This document shows positions 29,480 to 37,329 of a stretch of DNA of 64,000 nt, one piece after another; the stretch's first letter is position 1, and each line of letters opens with the position of its first letter. The DNA lies in contig JAIEUA010000007.1 in NCBI GenBank assembly GCA_019744815.1, positions 124,001 through 188,000 on the forward strand, given 5' to 3'. The translations under genes and the position numbers were made by a program. The DNA is from Phycisphaerales bacterium (GTDB taxonomy: Bacteria > Planctomycetota > Phycisphaerae > Phycisphaerales > UBA1924). A model generated the notes under the pieces. It searched no databases and was not told the origin of the DNA. It saw nothing but the letters and a program-made list of their open reading frames with translations.

Positions 29480-29877
29480 AGCCGATCCGACTCGCGTTCG
29501 CGGCGTACGCGGTGGTGCTGTTCACGGGCACGCACTGGCCACACTTGCAGATCCAGGGTCCTGTGCCGCGATCGGACCTGTGGGTGCACCTAGGCGCGTT
29601 TGGCACGTGGTGCACGCTGGTGACGCTGTGCGGGTTCTTCGGGCCGCGGTTTTCGCGGCGGAACCTGGTGCTGAGCTGGGTGCTGGCGCTGGGGTACGCG
29701 TGCATCGATGAAGGGCTGCAGGGGATCCCGGCGCTGGGACGGACGTGCGCGTGGGACGACCTGGCGTGCAACGCGCTAGGGATCACGATCGCGTCGACGG
29801 TGTTGGCGCTGGCGGCGCGGACGATGGGTCGAACGAGCGGGCGGGCATTGCCGGAGAATCGCGGCGATGGCCGATGA
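29476..29877 (+). CDS. VanZ-like membrane protein
   Basis: A 133-residue protein with four predicted membrane segments (about residues 5-20, 35-55, 65-82 and 100-118). The CIDEGLQG and DDLACNALGI motifs are typical of VanZ-like proteins. The biochemical role of most VanZ-like proteins is unknown; the founding member affects teicoplanin resistance. The start overlaps the parA-like stop by four bases and its end overlaps murJ by eleven, so the three genes are probably co-translated. Confidence 0.75.
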   Translation: MKPIRLAFAAYAVVLFTGTHWPHLQIQGPVPRSDLWVHLGAFGTWCTLVTLCGFFGPRFSRRNLVLSWVLALGYACIDEGLQGIPALGRTCAWDDLACNALGITIASTVLALAARTMGRTSGRALPENRGDGR

Positions 29878-31555
29878 ATCCCGCGTGAACGCGGCCACGA
29901 CATCGAACGAGAACGCGGCACCGAATCCGGTGACGGGCGAGCACGCCCTGGGAGGCGTGCTGGCGGCGGCGATCCGGGTGGTGGCGAGCTTCACGCTGCT
30001 GTCGCGGCTGACGGGGCTGGCGCGGGATCTCCTGACCGCGCGGCTGTTCGGCGACACCGCGGTGGGTTCGGCGTTCAACGCGGCTTTCCAGATTCCCAAC
30101 GTCTTCCGCAGGCTCTTTGGCGAGGGCGCGTTGTCGGCGGCGTTCCTGCCTGAATACACCACGCTGAAGCGAGAATCGCCGGAGGCCGCCCACCAGCTCG
30201 CGTCGCTGGTGCTGCGGCTGTTGACGCTCGTGACGGGCGTGATCGTGCTGGTGATCGAGGCGGGGCTGCTGGTGGCGCTCTTGCTGAATCTTGATCACGA
30301 GGAGCGGGCCCTCTCACTGCGGCTGATGATGCTCATGCTGCCCATGATGCCGATGGTGTGCACCACCGCGATCCTGGGCGGCATGCTGCAGAGCCACGGG
30401 CGGTTCGGCCCGTCGGCGGCGGCGCCGGTGATTCTCAATCTGGTCATGATCGCGGCCGCGCTGGTGCCGATGCTGTGGCGCGAGGTGTCGGTGACGCAGG
30501 GGGCGTATCTGGTGGGTGCCGGCGCGGTGGTGGCGAGCCTCCTGCAGATCGTTTGGTCGCTGCACGCCCTGCGGGGCAAGGTGCGCTGGACGCGGGCGAC
30601 GAGCGACGCGAAGGACGCGGGCAAGCGGGTGCTGTCGCGCTTCGTGCCCGTGGTGGTCGGGTTGGGGACGCTGCAGCTCAACACCTGGATCGACACGCTG
30701 ATCGCGATGTGGCCGATCTGGATCGGGCCGACGATGTTCGGCTTCGCGCTCACGCTGGACGACTCGTCGAACTCGATCTTGTCGTACACCTCGCGGCTGT
30801 ATCAGTTCCCGCTCGGGGTCTTCGGGATCGCGGTGGCGACGGCGGTCTTCCCGCTCTTGTCGCGGACGGCCAAGGACGCCGCGGCGTTCGAGGACGTGCT
30901 CAAGCGGGGCATCCGCCTGTCGCTGTTCATCGGGATCCCGGCGAGCGTGGGGCTGGTCTTGGTGCGCGAGGATCTGGTGCGCACGATGTTCGGGAAGTTC
31001 TCCGCCGAGGGATTAGAGCGGTCGGCGCTGGTGGTGGCGTGCTATGCGCCGGCGGTGTGGGCGTACTCGCTGAACCACGTGCTCACAAGGGCGTTCTACG
31101 CCCGGGGCGACACCAAGACGCCGATGCGGATCGCGGTGGCGATGGTGGTGATCAACCTGGCGCTGAACCTGACACTGATCTGGTGGCTGCGGGAGGCGGG
31201 GCTGGCGCTGGCGACCGGGGCGTGCGCGATGCTGCAGGCGATCGTGGTCGGGATCGTCGCGACGCGGATGCTGCAGGTTCGGATTGTGGATCGGGAGTTT
31301 GTGGTCGGCGTGCTGAAAGTCTGTGTCGTCGCGGCTGTCATGGCGGCGGCGGTGCTGGCATCGAACGGTCTGTTCACGGCGATGGGATGGGTGAACGGGC
31401 ACGGGTGGAGTCACTTCTTGCGCCTGGCCGCGGCGACGGTGGTGGGCATGGGCAGCTACGGCGTCGCGGCCTGGGCGCTGCGGACGGCGGAGCTGCGCTG
31501 GCTGCTGCAGCGCGGGCCCAAGGGTGCGGGTGCGGAGGAAATGGTGCTGGACTGA
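29867..31555 (+). CDS. murJ: Lipid II flippase MurJ
   Basis: A 562-residue polytopic inner-membrane protein of the MOP/MVF family, proposed to flip lipid II across the membrane for peptidoglycan synthesis. The first segment carries the typical pattern LLSRLTGLARDLLTARLFG, followed by FNAAFQIPNVFRRLFGEGAL with the conserved arginines lining the cavity, and TRAFYARGDTKTPM further on. About 14 membrane segments are expected. The first 30 residues are polar and longer than usual. Its presence supports a peptidoglycan-containing envelope, a point once debated for this phylum. Confidence 0.93.
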   Translation: MADESRVNAATTSNENAAPNPVTGEHALGGVLAAAIRVVASFTLLSRLTGLARDLLTARLFGDTAVGSAFNAAFQIPNVFRRLFGEGALSAAFLPEYTTLKRESPEAAHQLASLVLRLLTLVTGVIVLVIEAGLLVALLLNLDHEERALSLRLMMLMLPMMPMVCTTAILGGMLQSHGRFGPSAAAPVILNLVMIAAALVPMLWREVSVTQGAYLVGAGAVVASLLQIVWSLHALRGKVRWTRATSDAKDAGKRVLSRFVPVVVGLGTLQLNTWIDTLIAMWPIWIGPTMFGFALTLDDSSNSILSYTSRLYQFPLGVFGIAVATAVFPLLSRTAKDAAAFEDVLKRGIRLSLFIGIPASVGLVLVREDLVRTMFGKFSAEGLERSALVVACYAPAVWAYSLNHVLTRAFYARGDTKTPMRIAVAMVVINLALNLTLIWWLREAGLALATGACAMLQAIVVGIVATRMLQVRIVDREFVVGVLKVCVVAAVMAAAVLASNGLFTAMGWVNGHGWSHFLRLAAATVVGMGSYGVAAWALRTAELRWLLQRGPKGAGAEEMVLD

Positions 31556-31712
31556 GCCGGGTGCGTCGGGCGAGATCGGTTCTTGGAGGACCCGCTCGCT
31601 GATGCTCGAGGCTCGTCAAGGCAACCGCCGATTCGGTTGGTAAGATGTTGGCATGACGGTTGGAGACCGTCGCTTTGTGGAAACGTTCATTTCTTGGTTG
31701 GAGACCATGGTC

Positions 31713-31928
31713 ATGCAGAAGAATCGCGTTCGCGTTGCTCGCTCGCTTGTGGCCGCCGTCCTCGTCTGCGCTCCCCTCGCCCTCGCGGCGTGCAACACGG
31801 TGAGCGGCGTGGGCAAGGACATCGAGGAGACGAGCGACAACACCAAGAAGGTGTTCACGCCCAAGAGCAGCTCGAGCGCTCAGCCCAAGACCGGCTCCAG
31901 CAACGACACCACGCAGGTGCGGAAGTAA
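31713..31928 (+). CDS. Entericidin-like small lipoprotein
   Basis: A 71-residue precursor: basic N-terminus, hydrophobic core and lipobox ALAAC, giving a mature lipoprotein beginning CNTVSGVGKDIEE. This block matches the entericidin A/B family of small envelope lipoproteins; in enterobacteria these form an antidote/toxin pair, but most homologs are uncharacterised. The tail is Ser/Lys/Thr-rich. The start at 31713 was chosen because GGAG lies nine bases before it; 31707 and 31653 are in-frame alternatives. It appears monocistronic, with a hairpin right after its stop. Confidence 0.75.
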   Translation: MQKNRVRVARSLVAAVLVCAPLALAACNTVSGVGKDIEETSDNTKKVFTPKSSSSAQPKTGSSNDTTQVRK

Positions 31929-31932
31929 GCAA

Positions 31933-31948
31933 CCCGCCTTCGGTCGGG
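31933..31948 (+). terminator. Small UUCG hairpin after the entericidin-like gene
   Basis: CCCGCC-TTCG-GTCGGG forms a short stem with one mismatch and a stable UUCG loop, starting five bases after the stop codon and followed by CTTTCGGACATTTT. It is a plausible but weak terminator. Confidence 0.45.
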
Positions 31949-32081
31949 CTTTCGGACATTTTCCCGCGGCAGACGCGGAAAGCGCGGAGAGAAGCAGAGC
32001 CGCTGAGTGCCTCACTCGGTCGCTGTGTTTCTTTCGGCGCGTGTTGCATTCTCCACGGCGGGCTTCAGGGGTGGGTCTCTT

Positions 32082-32912
32082 ATGGGCATTGATCTGAAGT
32101 CACGCACGATCGCGATCACCGGTGCCAGTTCCGGCATCGGGAAGGCGACGGCGATCGCCTGCTCGCGAGCGGGGATGCGGGTGATCGTCGGGGCGCGGCG
32201 GGAGGACGAGCTCAAAAAGGTCGTCGAGGCGATCCGCGCCGAGGGAGGCGATGCGGCCTACGTCGTGATGGACGTCTCGAACCCCAAGGACAACGAGCGG
32301 CTCGTCGAGGCGGCGATGGACCACTTCGGCTCGCTCTACAGCGTCTTCGCGAACGCGGGCTACGGGCTGGAACGCTCGGTGCTCGCGTACACCGACGCCG
32401 AGCTGGACGAGATGTTCCGGGTGAACTTCTGGTCGTGCCTGCAGCTGATGAGGCTGACGGGGAACATGTTCCTGAAGCAGCCGCCGGTGAACGGCGGGAA
32501 GCGTGGGCACATCCTGGTGTGCTCCAGCTGCGTCAGCAAGATCGGGCTGCCAAACTACGCGGCGTACTCGGCGACCAAGTCGCTGCAAGATCATTTCGCC
32601 CGCGCGATGCGGATCGAGCTGGCCGATCAGGGCGTCGCGGTCTCGAGCGTGCACCCGATCGGGACCAAGACCGAGTTCTTCGACACCGCCAAGCGGCTGT
32701 CGGGCGGGAAGCGGATCAGCATCCAGACGCCCGAGCGGTTCAAGCAGCCGGCGGAGACCGTGGCCAACGCCATCGTGCGATGCTTGCGGAAGCCCAAGGG
32801 CGAGGTGTGGACCAGCTTCCCGATGCGGGCGATGCTGGCGCTGGGAACCGCGTTCCCGGGCTTGGCGGATGCGATGATGCTGAAGAGGCAGCGGCAGTTG
32901 GCGGAGCCGTAG
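32082..32912 (+). CDS. Short-chain dehydrogenase/reductase
   Basis: A 276-residue classical SDR: nucleotide-binding TGASSGIGKA at about residue 13, VMDVSNPKD, the NAG motif (FANAGYG), catalytic Ser in CSSCVSK and YxxxK as YSATK. GARRE after the second strand suggests NADP preference. The substrate cannot be deduced. The start at 32082 is the position expected for the family; the longer frame from 32007 adds non-homologous sequence. It is monocistronic, with a hairpin repeat just downstream. Confidence 0.88.
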   Translation: MGIDLKSRTIAITGASSGIGKATAIACSRAGMRVIVGARREDELKKVVEAIRAEGGDAAYVVMDVSNPKDNERLVEAAMDHFGSLYSVFANAGYGLERSVLAYTDAELDEMFRVNFWSCLQLMRLTGNMFLKQPPVNGGKRGHILVCSSCVSKIGLPNYAAYSATKSLQDHFARAMRIELADQGVAVSSVHPIGTKTEFFDTAKRLSGGKRISIQTPERFKQPAETVANAIVRCLRKPKGEVWTSFPMRAMLALGTAFPGLADAMMLKRQRQLAEP

Positions 32913-32928
32913 CGCGATCACGCGATCG

Positions 32929-32958
32929 CATTGCCCGGCTCAAAGCAGCCGGGCAGTG
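32929..32958. repeat. CACTGC-type hairpin repeat, second member
   Basis: CATTGCCCGGCT/AGCCGGGCAGTG forms a 12-bp stem (one G-T pair) with loop CAAAGC, between the convergent SDR and ispF genes. It shares the CAGTGGC-type outer end and stem-loop plan with 28427-28455 but has a different inner stem. Confidence 0.65.
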
Positions 32959-32971
32959 GCACCCTGCAAGA

Positions 32972-33484
32972 TCAAATCTTGACGAGCAGCGCGACGGCGT
33001 GAACCTCGATGGCGCGGGACTCCCCCACCGCGTCGACTTTCTCGTGGGTCTTGCCTTTGAGGCCGACGCGGGTGCGGTCGATGCCCAGCGCCGCGGCGAT
33101 CACGGAGCACATGGCATCCTTGTGCGGGCTCAGCTTGGGGCGTTCCAGGATCACGGTCGCGTCGATGTTGGCCACCGTCCAGCCCAGAGCGGCGACGCGG
33201 GCGGCGGCGGCCTTGAGGAACTCGCGGCTGTCGCGGGATTCGTGGGCCGGGTCGTTGTCGGGGAAGAGCTGGCCGATGTCGGGGAGGCCCACGGCGGACA
33301 GGACGGCGTCGGTGACGGCGTGGAGGAGGGCGTCGCCGTCGCTGTGGGCGATGGGGCCGCGGTCAAAGTCGAGGGCGACGCCGCCGACGACGAGGGGGCG
33401 ACCCTGCCCGGCCGGTGGGCGGGGCTCGAGGCGGTGCAGGTCGTAGCCGTGGCCGATGCGCATGCGATCCGCGAGTGACTCCAT
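32972..33484 (-). CDS. ispF: 2-C-methyl-D-erythritol 2,4-cyclodiphosphate synthase
   Basis: IspF of the MEP isoprenoid pathway, converting the CDP-methylerythritol phosphate intermediate to the cyclic diphosphate and CMP; it acts as a cytosolic trimer. The family start RIGHGYDLHRL with zinc-binding Asp and His, AHSDGDALLHAVTDAVL, DIGQLFPDNDP and the late KGKTHEKVDAVG are all present. From ATG 33484 it has 170 residues; the internal ATG at 33463 gives 163, closer to the usual 155-160. No other MEP-pathway gene is in the window. Confidence 0.95.
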   Translation of the reverse strand: MESLADRMRIGHGYDLHRLEPRPPAGQGRPLVVGGVALDFDRGPIAHSDGDALLHAVTDAVLSAVGLPDIGQLFPDNDPAHESRDSREFLKAAAARVAALGWTVANIDATVILERPKLSPHKDAMCSVIAAALGIDRTRVGLKGKTHEKVDAVGESRAIEVHAVALLVKI

Positions 33485-33724
33485 GGGCGGAGTCTACCGG
33501 TCACTGGCGCGTCTAGAAGCCGATCCGAGGCTTCCTCGCCAAGCCTCGTCAGCCTCGGCGTCTTGTGCGCGATTGCTCGCGACCAACACCTAACTTTCAC
33601 AAAACAGAACGAACCGGGCGGGACTTGCGTCAGTACTGTGCGGGTTGTGCCGATAGTGAAGCGGTACATTCTGGGACGCTGCCCCGGGGCTTGTGAAGAG
33701 TCGGGGCGGTGTCGGAGGATTCTG

Positions 33725-34246
33725 ATGCACTGCTCTCGCTGTGTCGTACCTGGGATTGCCGTCCTCGCTCTGGGAGCCGCCGCGTTCACGCTGGCGGGCT
33801 GCAACATCTACCGGCAGGGCGGTTCGCTCCGCTCCAACGACACGTTCACGTACATCGCGGATGAGCACTATCCCGTCACGGTGACGCTCATGGACACGCG
33901 GACGAACGAGCCGGTGTGGACGGCGGACGTGCCGGTGGGCAAGCAGTTGACGATCCGATTCCACGAGGCCCAGTACCCGGACAACCCGGCGAACCCGGAC
34001 GCGATGCGGTGGCGGTTCTTTGACAAGCCGACGCGGGCGGGCGAATTGGGTAGCGTGATGGCGGTGCCGAACAAGTTCAGCCGGCGCATCGACACCTCGA
34101 TCCGATCATCGCCGGAGTACCCGGCGGGGACCGATCCACGTGGTCAGTCGCTGACGGTGGCCAAGCCGATGCCGACGGCACCGTCGACGACCGACGCGGC
34201 GATGAGCGTGCCGAGCATCACGACTCCGGCTCCGACGCCGAAGTAA
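33725..34246 (+). CDS. Hypothetical lipoprotein
   Basis: A 173-residue precursor with a hydrophobic signal and lipobox LAGCNIYR. The mature part has a short beta-rich domain (YPVTVTLMDTRTNEPVWTADVPVGKQLTIRF) and an Asp/Met-rich segment ending in a Pro/Ser/Thr tail. I do not recognise a named family; similar small planctomycete lipoproteins exist, but their function is unknown to me. The start at 33725 has GGAGG about seven bases upstream. The 240-base upstream gap holds no gene and could contain its promoter. Confidence 0.7.
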   Translation: MHCSRCVVPGIAVLALGAAAFTLAGCNIYRQGGSLRSNDTFTYIADEHYPVTVTLMDTRTNEPVWTADVPVGKQLTIRFHEAQYPDNPANPDAMRWRFFDKPTRAGELGSVMAVPNKFSRRIDTSIRSSPEYPAGTDPRGQSLTVAKPMPTAPSTTDAAMSVPSITTPAPTPK

Positions 34247-34365
34247 CGCGGCGCATCAAGACCTGAAGCGGTGCCGACGAGAAACACAGACACTCGGGGC
34301 GATGTTCTGCGCCTTGCGCGTCCGCCGTTCGGGCGGGTGCTGCCGAGCGCTCCGCTGCGGAGCAT

Positions 34366-35076
34366 TCACTCGAATCGCACCGTGTTCCGCAGCACGCCGC
34401 AGTGTTCGACCTCGATCTCGACGACGTCACCGGCTTTCAAGAAGATGGCTGGATTGCGGGCGAAGCCGACGCCGCTGGGGGTGCCGGTGAGGATCAGCGT
34501 GCCCTCGGGGATGGTGGTGCCGCGGCTGATCTCGTGGATGAGCGTGGGGATATCGAAGATCATGTCGCTGGTGTTGGCGTCCTGCATGGTGACGCCGTTG
34601 ACGCGGGTTTGCAGGCGGAGGTTCTGCGGGTTCTTGATCTCGGCGGCGGGAATGACGCTCGGGCCGATGGGGCAGAAGGTGTCGAAGGACTTGCCGCGGT
34701 AGAACTGGCCGCCGCTGCCTTCTTTCTGCCACCAGCGGGCGGAGACGTCGTTGGCGGTGCAATAGCCGAGGATGACCTTGAACGCGTCGGCCTTGGCCAC
34801 GTCGCGGCAGCGGGTGCCGACGATGACGCCGAGCTCGGCCTCGAAGTCAACCTGCGGCTTCTCCTGGCAGACTTTGGGGATCACGATGTCCTCGCCGTGC
34901 AGGATCGGCGAGAGCGGGTTCTTGGTAAAGAGGACGGGGCGCTCGGGCACACCCTTGCCCTGCTCGCGTGCGTGCTCGGCGTAGTTCATGCCGATGCCGA
35001 TGATGTGGCGGATGGGAAGCAGCGAGCCGGGCTTGGTCTCGACCGCGATGCCGAAGGGGGTGCGGGTGAGGTTCAT
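34366..35076 (-). CDS. Fumarylacetoacetate hydrolase (FAH) family protein
   Basis: A 236-residue cytosolic protein of the FAH/FAHD1 family, which cleaves or decarboxylates acylpyruvate-type substrates with a bound Mg or Mn ion. Motifs: GIGMNYAEHAREQG, LFTKNP, the metal-binding DFEAELGVIVG and YCTANDVSARWWQ, and late TGTPSGVGFA. The precise substrate (acylpyruvate, oxaloacetate or a catabolic intermediate) cannot be set. The start at 35076 corresponds to the family; the frame is open to 35169 through a repeat and is not used. Confidence 0.9.
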   Translation of the reverse strand: MNLTRTPFGIAVETKPGSLLPIRHIIGIGMNYAEHAREQGKGVPERPVLFTKNPLSPILHGEDIVIPKVCQEKPQVDFEAELGVIVGTRCRDVAKADAFKVILGYCTANDVSARWWQKEGSGGQFYRGKSFDTFCPIGPSVIPAAEIKNPQNLRLQTRVNGVTMQDANTSDMIFDIPTLIHEISRGTTIPEGTLILTGTPSGVGFARNPAIFLKAGDVVEIEVEHCGVLRNTVRFE

Positions 35077-35085
35077 GGGGAAACA

Positions 35086-35204
35086 GTAGAGACGAAGAGA
35101 CTGAGAGACGAAGAGACGGAGTGAAAGGCAGGACCGAGGCTGCGGTTCGTTCCGAAATGCCTTGACCACTTCGTCTCTACGTCTCTTGGTCTCTCCTTCT
35201 CTTC
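35086..35204. repeat. GAGACGAA word-repeat palindrome, copy 1
   Basis: Left arm 35086-35122 reiterates GAGACGAA and GAGACTGA; right arm 35169-35204 reiterates the complementary TTCGTCTC, CGTCTC and GGTCTC. It fills the gap between two minus-strand genes. Related arrays lie at 59291-59350 and, in coding sequence, at 63343-63360. Confidence 0.75.
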
Positions 35205-36164
35205 CTACACAACGTCAACTGTGCCCGGGTCGGGGCATAACCCCGCGGCGGCGCCGTCGCGGAGGAGGCGTTCGATCGCCTGGCGGCCCTTCTCACCCAT
35301 GTCGCGGGTTTCTTCGGTGACGTACATCTTGCAGTACCGCTCGATGCGTTCGAGGGTGGGCTTCTCTTCGGATTGCTTGCCGGCGCGGTCGACGTTAGCG
35401 AGCGCGAAGGGGAGCGTGTAGCGGGTGGATTCGTCGCGGTGGTCCATCGAGTACGCCACGCTGCGGCTGAGCAGGGCGGCGACCTCGCGGACGGTGCCGG
35501 GGCCGTGGAGTTGATCGAGGTCTCGGCGGACGGCGTTCACGCCCAGCGGCGTGAGCAGGCCGGTGCGCTGCTTCCACCAGACGCCGACATCGAGCAGCAG
35601 TTGAAGCCCGGCGTCAACGAAGGTGAGCTGGCCCTCGTGGATGACGAGCCCGGCGTCGGCATCGCCGCGGGCGACGGCGCCGATGATCTGTTCGAAGGGG
35701 AGTTCGATGAAGCGTGAGCGCTGGGCCGCGAGTGTGTCGCGGGTAAAACCGAGCGCGAGGCCGAGCAGCAGGAACGCGGTGGTCTGCATGCCCGGCACGG
35801 CGATGCGGGTTGTGGGCGCACGCATGGAGTTGAGGGTGCTTCCGGAGCGAGCGATGAGCTTGGGGCCGTAGCCGTCGCCGAAGGACCCGCCGCAGCGCGT
35901 GATGATGTAGCGGTCCTTGACGTCGCAGTACGCACGGGCGGAGAGGGCGGTGATCTCGAGGTCGGCCCTTTCGATCGCGCGGCGGTTGAGGACGTGGATG
36001 TCGGCGGGCAGGGCGCGGAAGGAGAAGCGGCCGGTGTCCAGTCGGGGCGTACCTTCGGCGCCGGGCTGGGGCGTGCCGTCGGGATTGATCTTGCCCGTCA
36101 GCGGCCACCACATGAAGGCGTCGTCGGGGTCGGGAGAATGGGCGAGGGTGAGAGGGATGGACAT
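35205..36164 (-). CDS. mqnD: 1,4-dihydroxy-6-naphthoate synthase (menaquinone, futalosine pathway)
   Basis: MqnD converts cyclic dehypoxanthinyl futalosine to 1,4-dihydroxy-6-naphthoate in the futalosine route to menaquinone. The diagnostic start HSPDPDDAFMWWPL is present at about residue 9, followed by the periplasmic-binding-protein-like fold with AVPGMQTTAFLLL and LVIHEGQLTF. The length of 319 residues is slightly above the usual 270-290, with a short insertion near residues 28-45 (NPDGTPQPGAEGTPRLDTG). MqnA is related but lacks the SPDPDD signature. No other mqn gene is in the window. Confidence 0.9.
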   Translation of the reverse strand: MSIPLTLAHSPDPDDAFMWWPLTGKINPDGTPQPGAEGTPRLDTGRFSFRALPADIHVLNRRAIERADLEITALSARAYCDVKDRYIITRCGGSFGDGYGPKLIARSGSTLNSMRAPTTRIAVPGMQTTAFLLLGLALGFTRDTLAAQRSRFIELPFEQIIGAVARGDADAGLVIHEGQLTFVDAGLQLLLDVGVWWKQRTGLLTPLGVNAVRRDLDQLHGPGTVREVAALLSRSVAYSMDHRDESTRYTLPFALANVDRAGKQSEEKPTLERIERYCKMYVTEETRDMGEKGRQAIERLLRDGAAAGLCPDPGTVDVV

Positions 36165-36202
36165 TGGGCGATGCTACGCACCACGCTCGTTGTGTGCCTG
36201 TA

Positions 36203-36237
36203 ACACATCTTGACACATCTTGCGTCTGTGATATGCT
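36203..36237 (+). promoter_or_regulatory. Promoter and tandem-repeat operator of the parDE operon
   Basis: TTGACA at 36210-36215 and TATGCT at 36232-36237 are separated by 16 bases, a near-consensus sigma-70 promoter. The 10-mer ACACATCTTG occurs twice back to back at 36203-36212 and 36213-36222, overlapping the -35. The arrangement fits autorepression by the ribbon-helix-helix antitoxin. Confidence 0.75.
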
Positions 36238-36243
36238 CTCTTC

Positions 36244-36534
36244 ATGCCCCCGAGGAAGACACTCAACGTTTCGCTCACGCCGGTGCTCCAGAAGTTTGTG
36301 GAGAAGAAGGTCGCATCGGGGCTCTATCAGACTGCGAGCGAGGTGGTGCGGGACGGACTGCGACTGCTCGAGGAACGCGAGCGGGCGAACGGCAAGGACC
36401 TTGAGTCGGTCCGCCGCAAAATCGCGGTGGGGCTGCGTCAGGCGAAGGCGGGCAAGCTCGTTGATGGTTCCAAGGCGTTCGCCGAGATTCGCTTGGATGT
36501 GAGTGGCGACCGTAAGCGGCGGAAGGCGGGATGA
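36244..36534 (+). CDS. ParD-family antitoxin
   Basis: A 96-residue type II antitoxin. The N-terminal half (KTLNVSLTPVLQKFVEKKV then YQTASEVVRDGLRLLEE) is a ribbon-helix-helix DNA-binding fold of the ParD/CopG type. The C-terminal half is charged and would wrap the toxin. It starts 6 bases after the -10 element, so its leader is very short or absent. Its stop overlaps the toxin start by four bases, the usual coupling of antitoxin and toxin. It probably binds the ACACATCTTG repeats upstream. Confidence 0.9.
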   Translation: MPPRKTLNVSLTPVLQKFVEKKVASGLYQTASEVVRDGLRLLEERERANGKDLESVRRKIAVGLRQAKAGKLVDGSKAFAEIRLDVSGDRKRRKAG

Positions 36535-36836
36535 GCCGGTTCCTGCTCACCCCGGTAGCCGTTTCGGATCTTCGCGAGATTGCAGGCTTTGTGGCGGAGG
36601 ACAGCCCCGCGAATGCGGTGAAGTTGCTGCAGGCGCTTGAAGACGCGATGCATATTCTTGCCAAACGCCCCCGGCTGGGGCACCGACGAGACGACCTCGC
36701 CGACGAGTCGCTGCGTGTGTTCGTGGTGCACTCGATCGCGTTGATCTATCGGCCAGAGACACGACCGCTCCAGATCGTGCGCGTGCTGCACGGAGGTCGT
36801 GACATCGGCGCGATCATGGGACGGGTGGAGCGGTGA
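36531..36836 (+). CDS. ParE/RelE-family toxin
   Basis: A 101-residue protein of the ParE/RelE superfamily: beta strand FLLTPVAVSDLREIAGFV, helix pair, RPRLGHRRDDL, then FVVHSIALIYRPE and a C-terminal IVRVLHGGRDI strand typical of ParE. ParE toxins poison DNA gyrase; RelE members cleave mRNA on the ribosome. The sequence favours ParE because of the partner type and the RVLHGGRD end, but activity is inferred. The 3-prime end overlaps the convergent zinc-ribbon gene by 23 bases. Confidence 0.9.
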   Translation: MSRFLLTPVAVSDLREIAGFVAEDSPANAVKLLQALEDAMHILAKRPRLGHRRDDLADESLRVFVVHSIALIYRPETRPLQIVRVLHGGRDIGAIMGRVER

Positions 36837-37329
36837 GCCTCCAGGCCGCCCCGCACTCCGGGCACACCGTGCACCCATCGGCCTCGGGTTCGAGCGTGTC
36901 GATCTTGTAGCGGCAGCTCGGGCACTCGCCTTGGGAGAGCCAGGAGCGGGCGACGGCGGGGATCCAGACGCGTGCGGCGGTGAGGAAGATTGACGCGGCG
37001 ATGAGCAGCAGCAGGATGGCGAGTGGGCCGAAGAGGCCGAGGGCGTTAAACGCGAGCGTCCACGATTTCGCGCCGCCGAGTGCCGCGGCGGCGCGGGAGC
37101 CGGCGTCCTGGATCGCGAAGACGAAGGTCATCACGAGGACGAGGAGGACGAGCGTCGAGACCGTGCCGCTGACGGGTGGGACGAAGTGGCCGACGTGGGA
37201 GAAGTGGCGGAATCGATCGGGCCAGGAGGCGTGCGCCAGCGGCACGACGCGGCCGCGGTGGTCGCGGATGGTGTACCGCAGGCCGAGGGGGCCGGGGGAG
37301 ATGGGGGGAGGTGCGGAGGGGGCGGTCAC
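36814..37329 (-). CDS. Zinc-ribbon membrane protein, array member 4
   Basis: A 171-residue protein with an N-terminal IRDHRGRVVPL motif, two long hydrophobic segments (about residues 55-80 and 95-130) and a C-terminal zinc ribbon ECPSCRYK ... DGCTVCPECGAAWRL. It is the last of four tandem paralogs. Function is unknown; similar zinc ribbons occur in planctomycete membrane proteins. The chosen start is the GTG at 37329, which overlaps the previous stop as GTGA. An in-frame ATG at 37377 would give 187 residues with a 52-base overlap. The coding end overlaps the ParE gene on the other strand. Confidence 0.7.
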   Translation of the reverse strand: MTAPSAPPPISPGPLGLRYTIRDHRGRVVPLAHASWPDRFRHFSHVGHFVPPVSGTVSTLVLLVLVMTFVFAIQDAGSRAAAALGGAKSWTLAFNALGLFGPLAILLLLIAASIFLTAARVWIPAVARSWLSQGECPSCRYKIDTLEPEADGCTVCPECGAAWRLTAPPVP

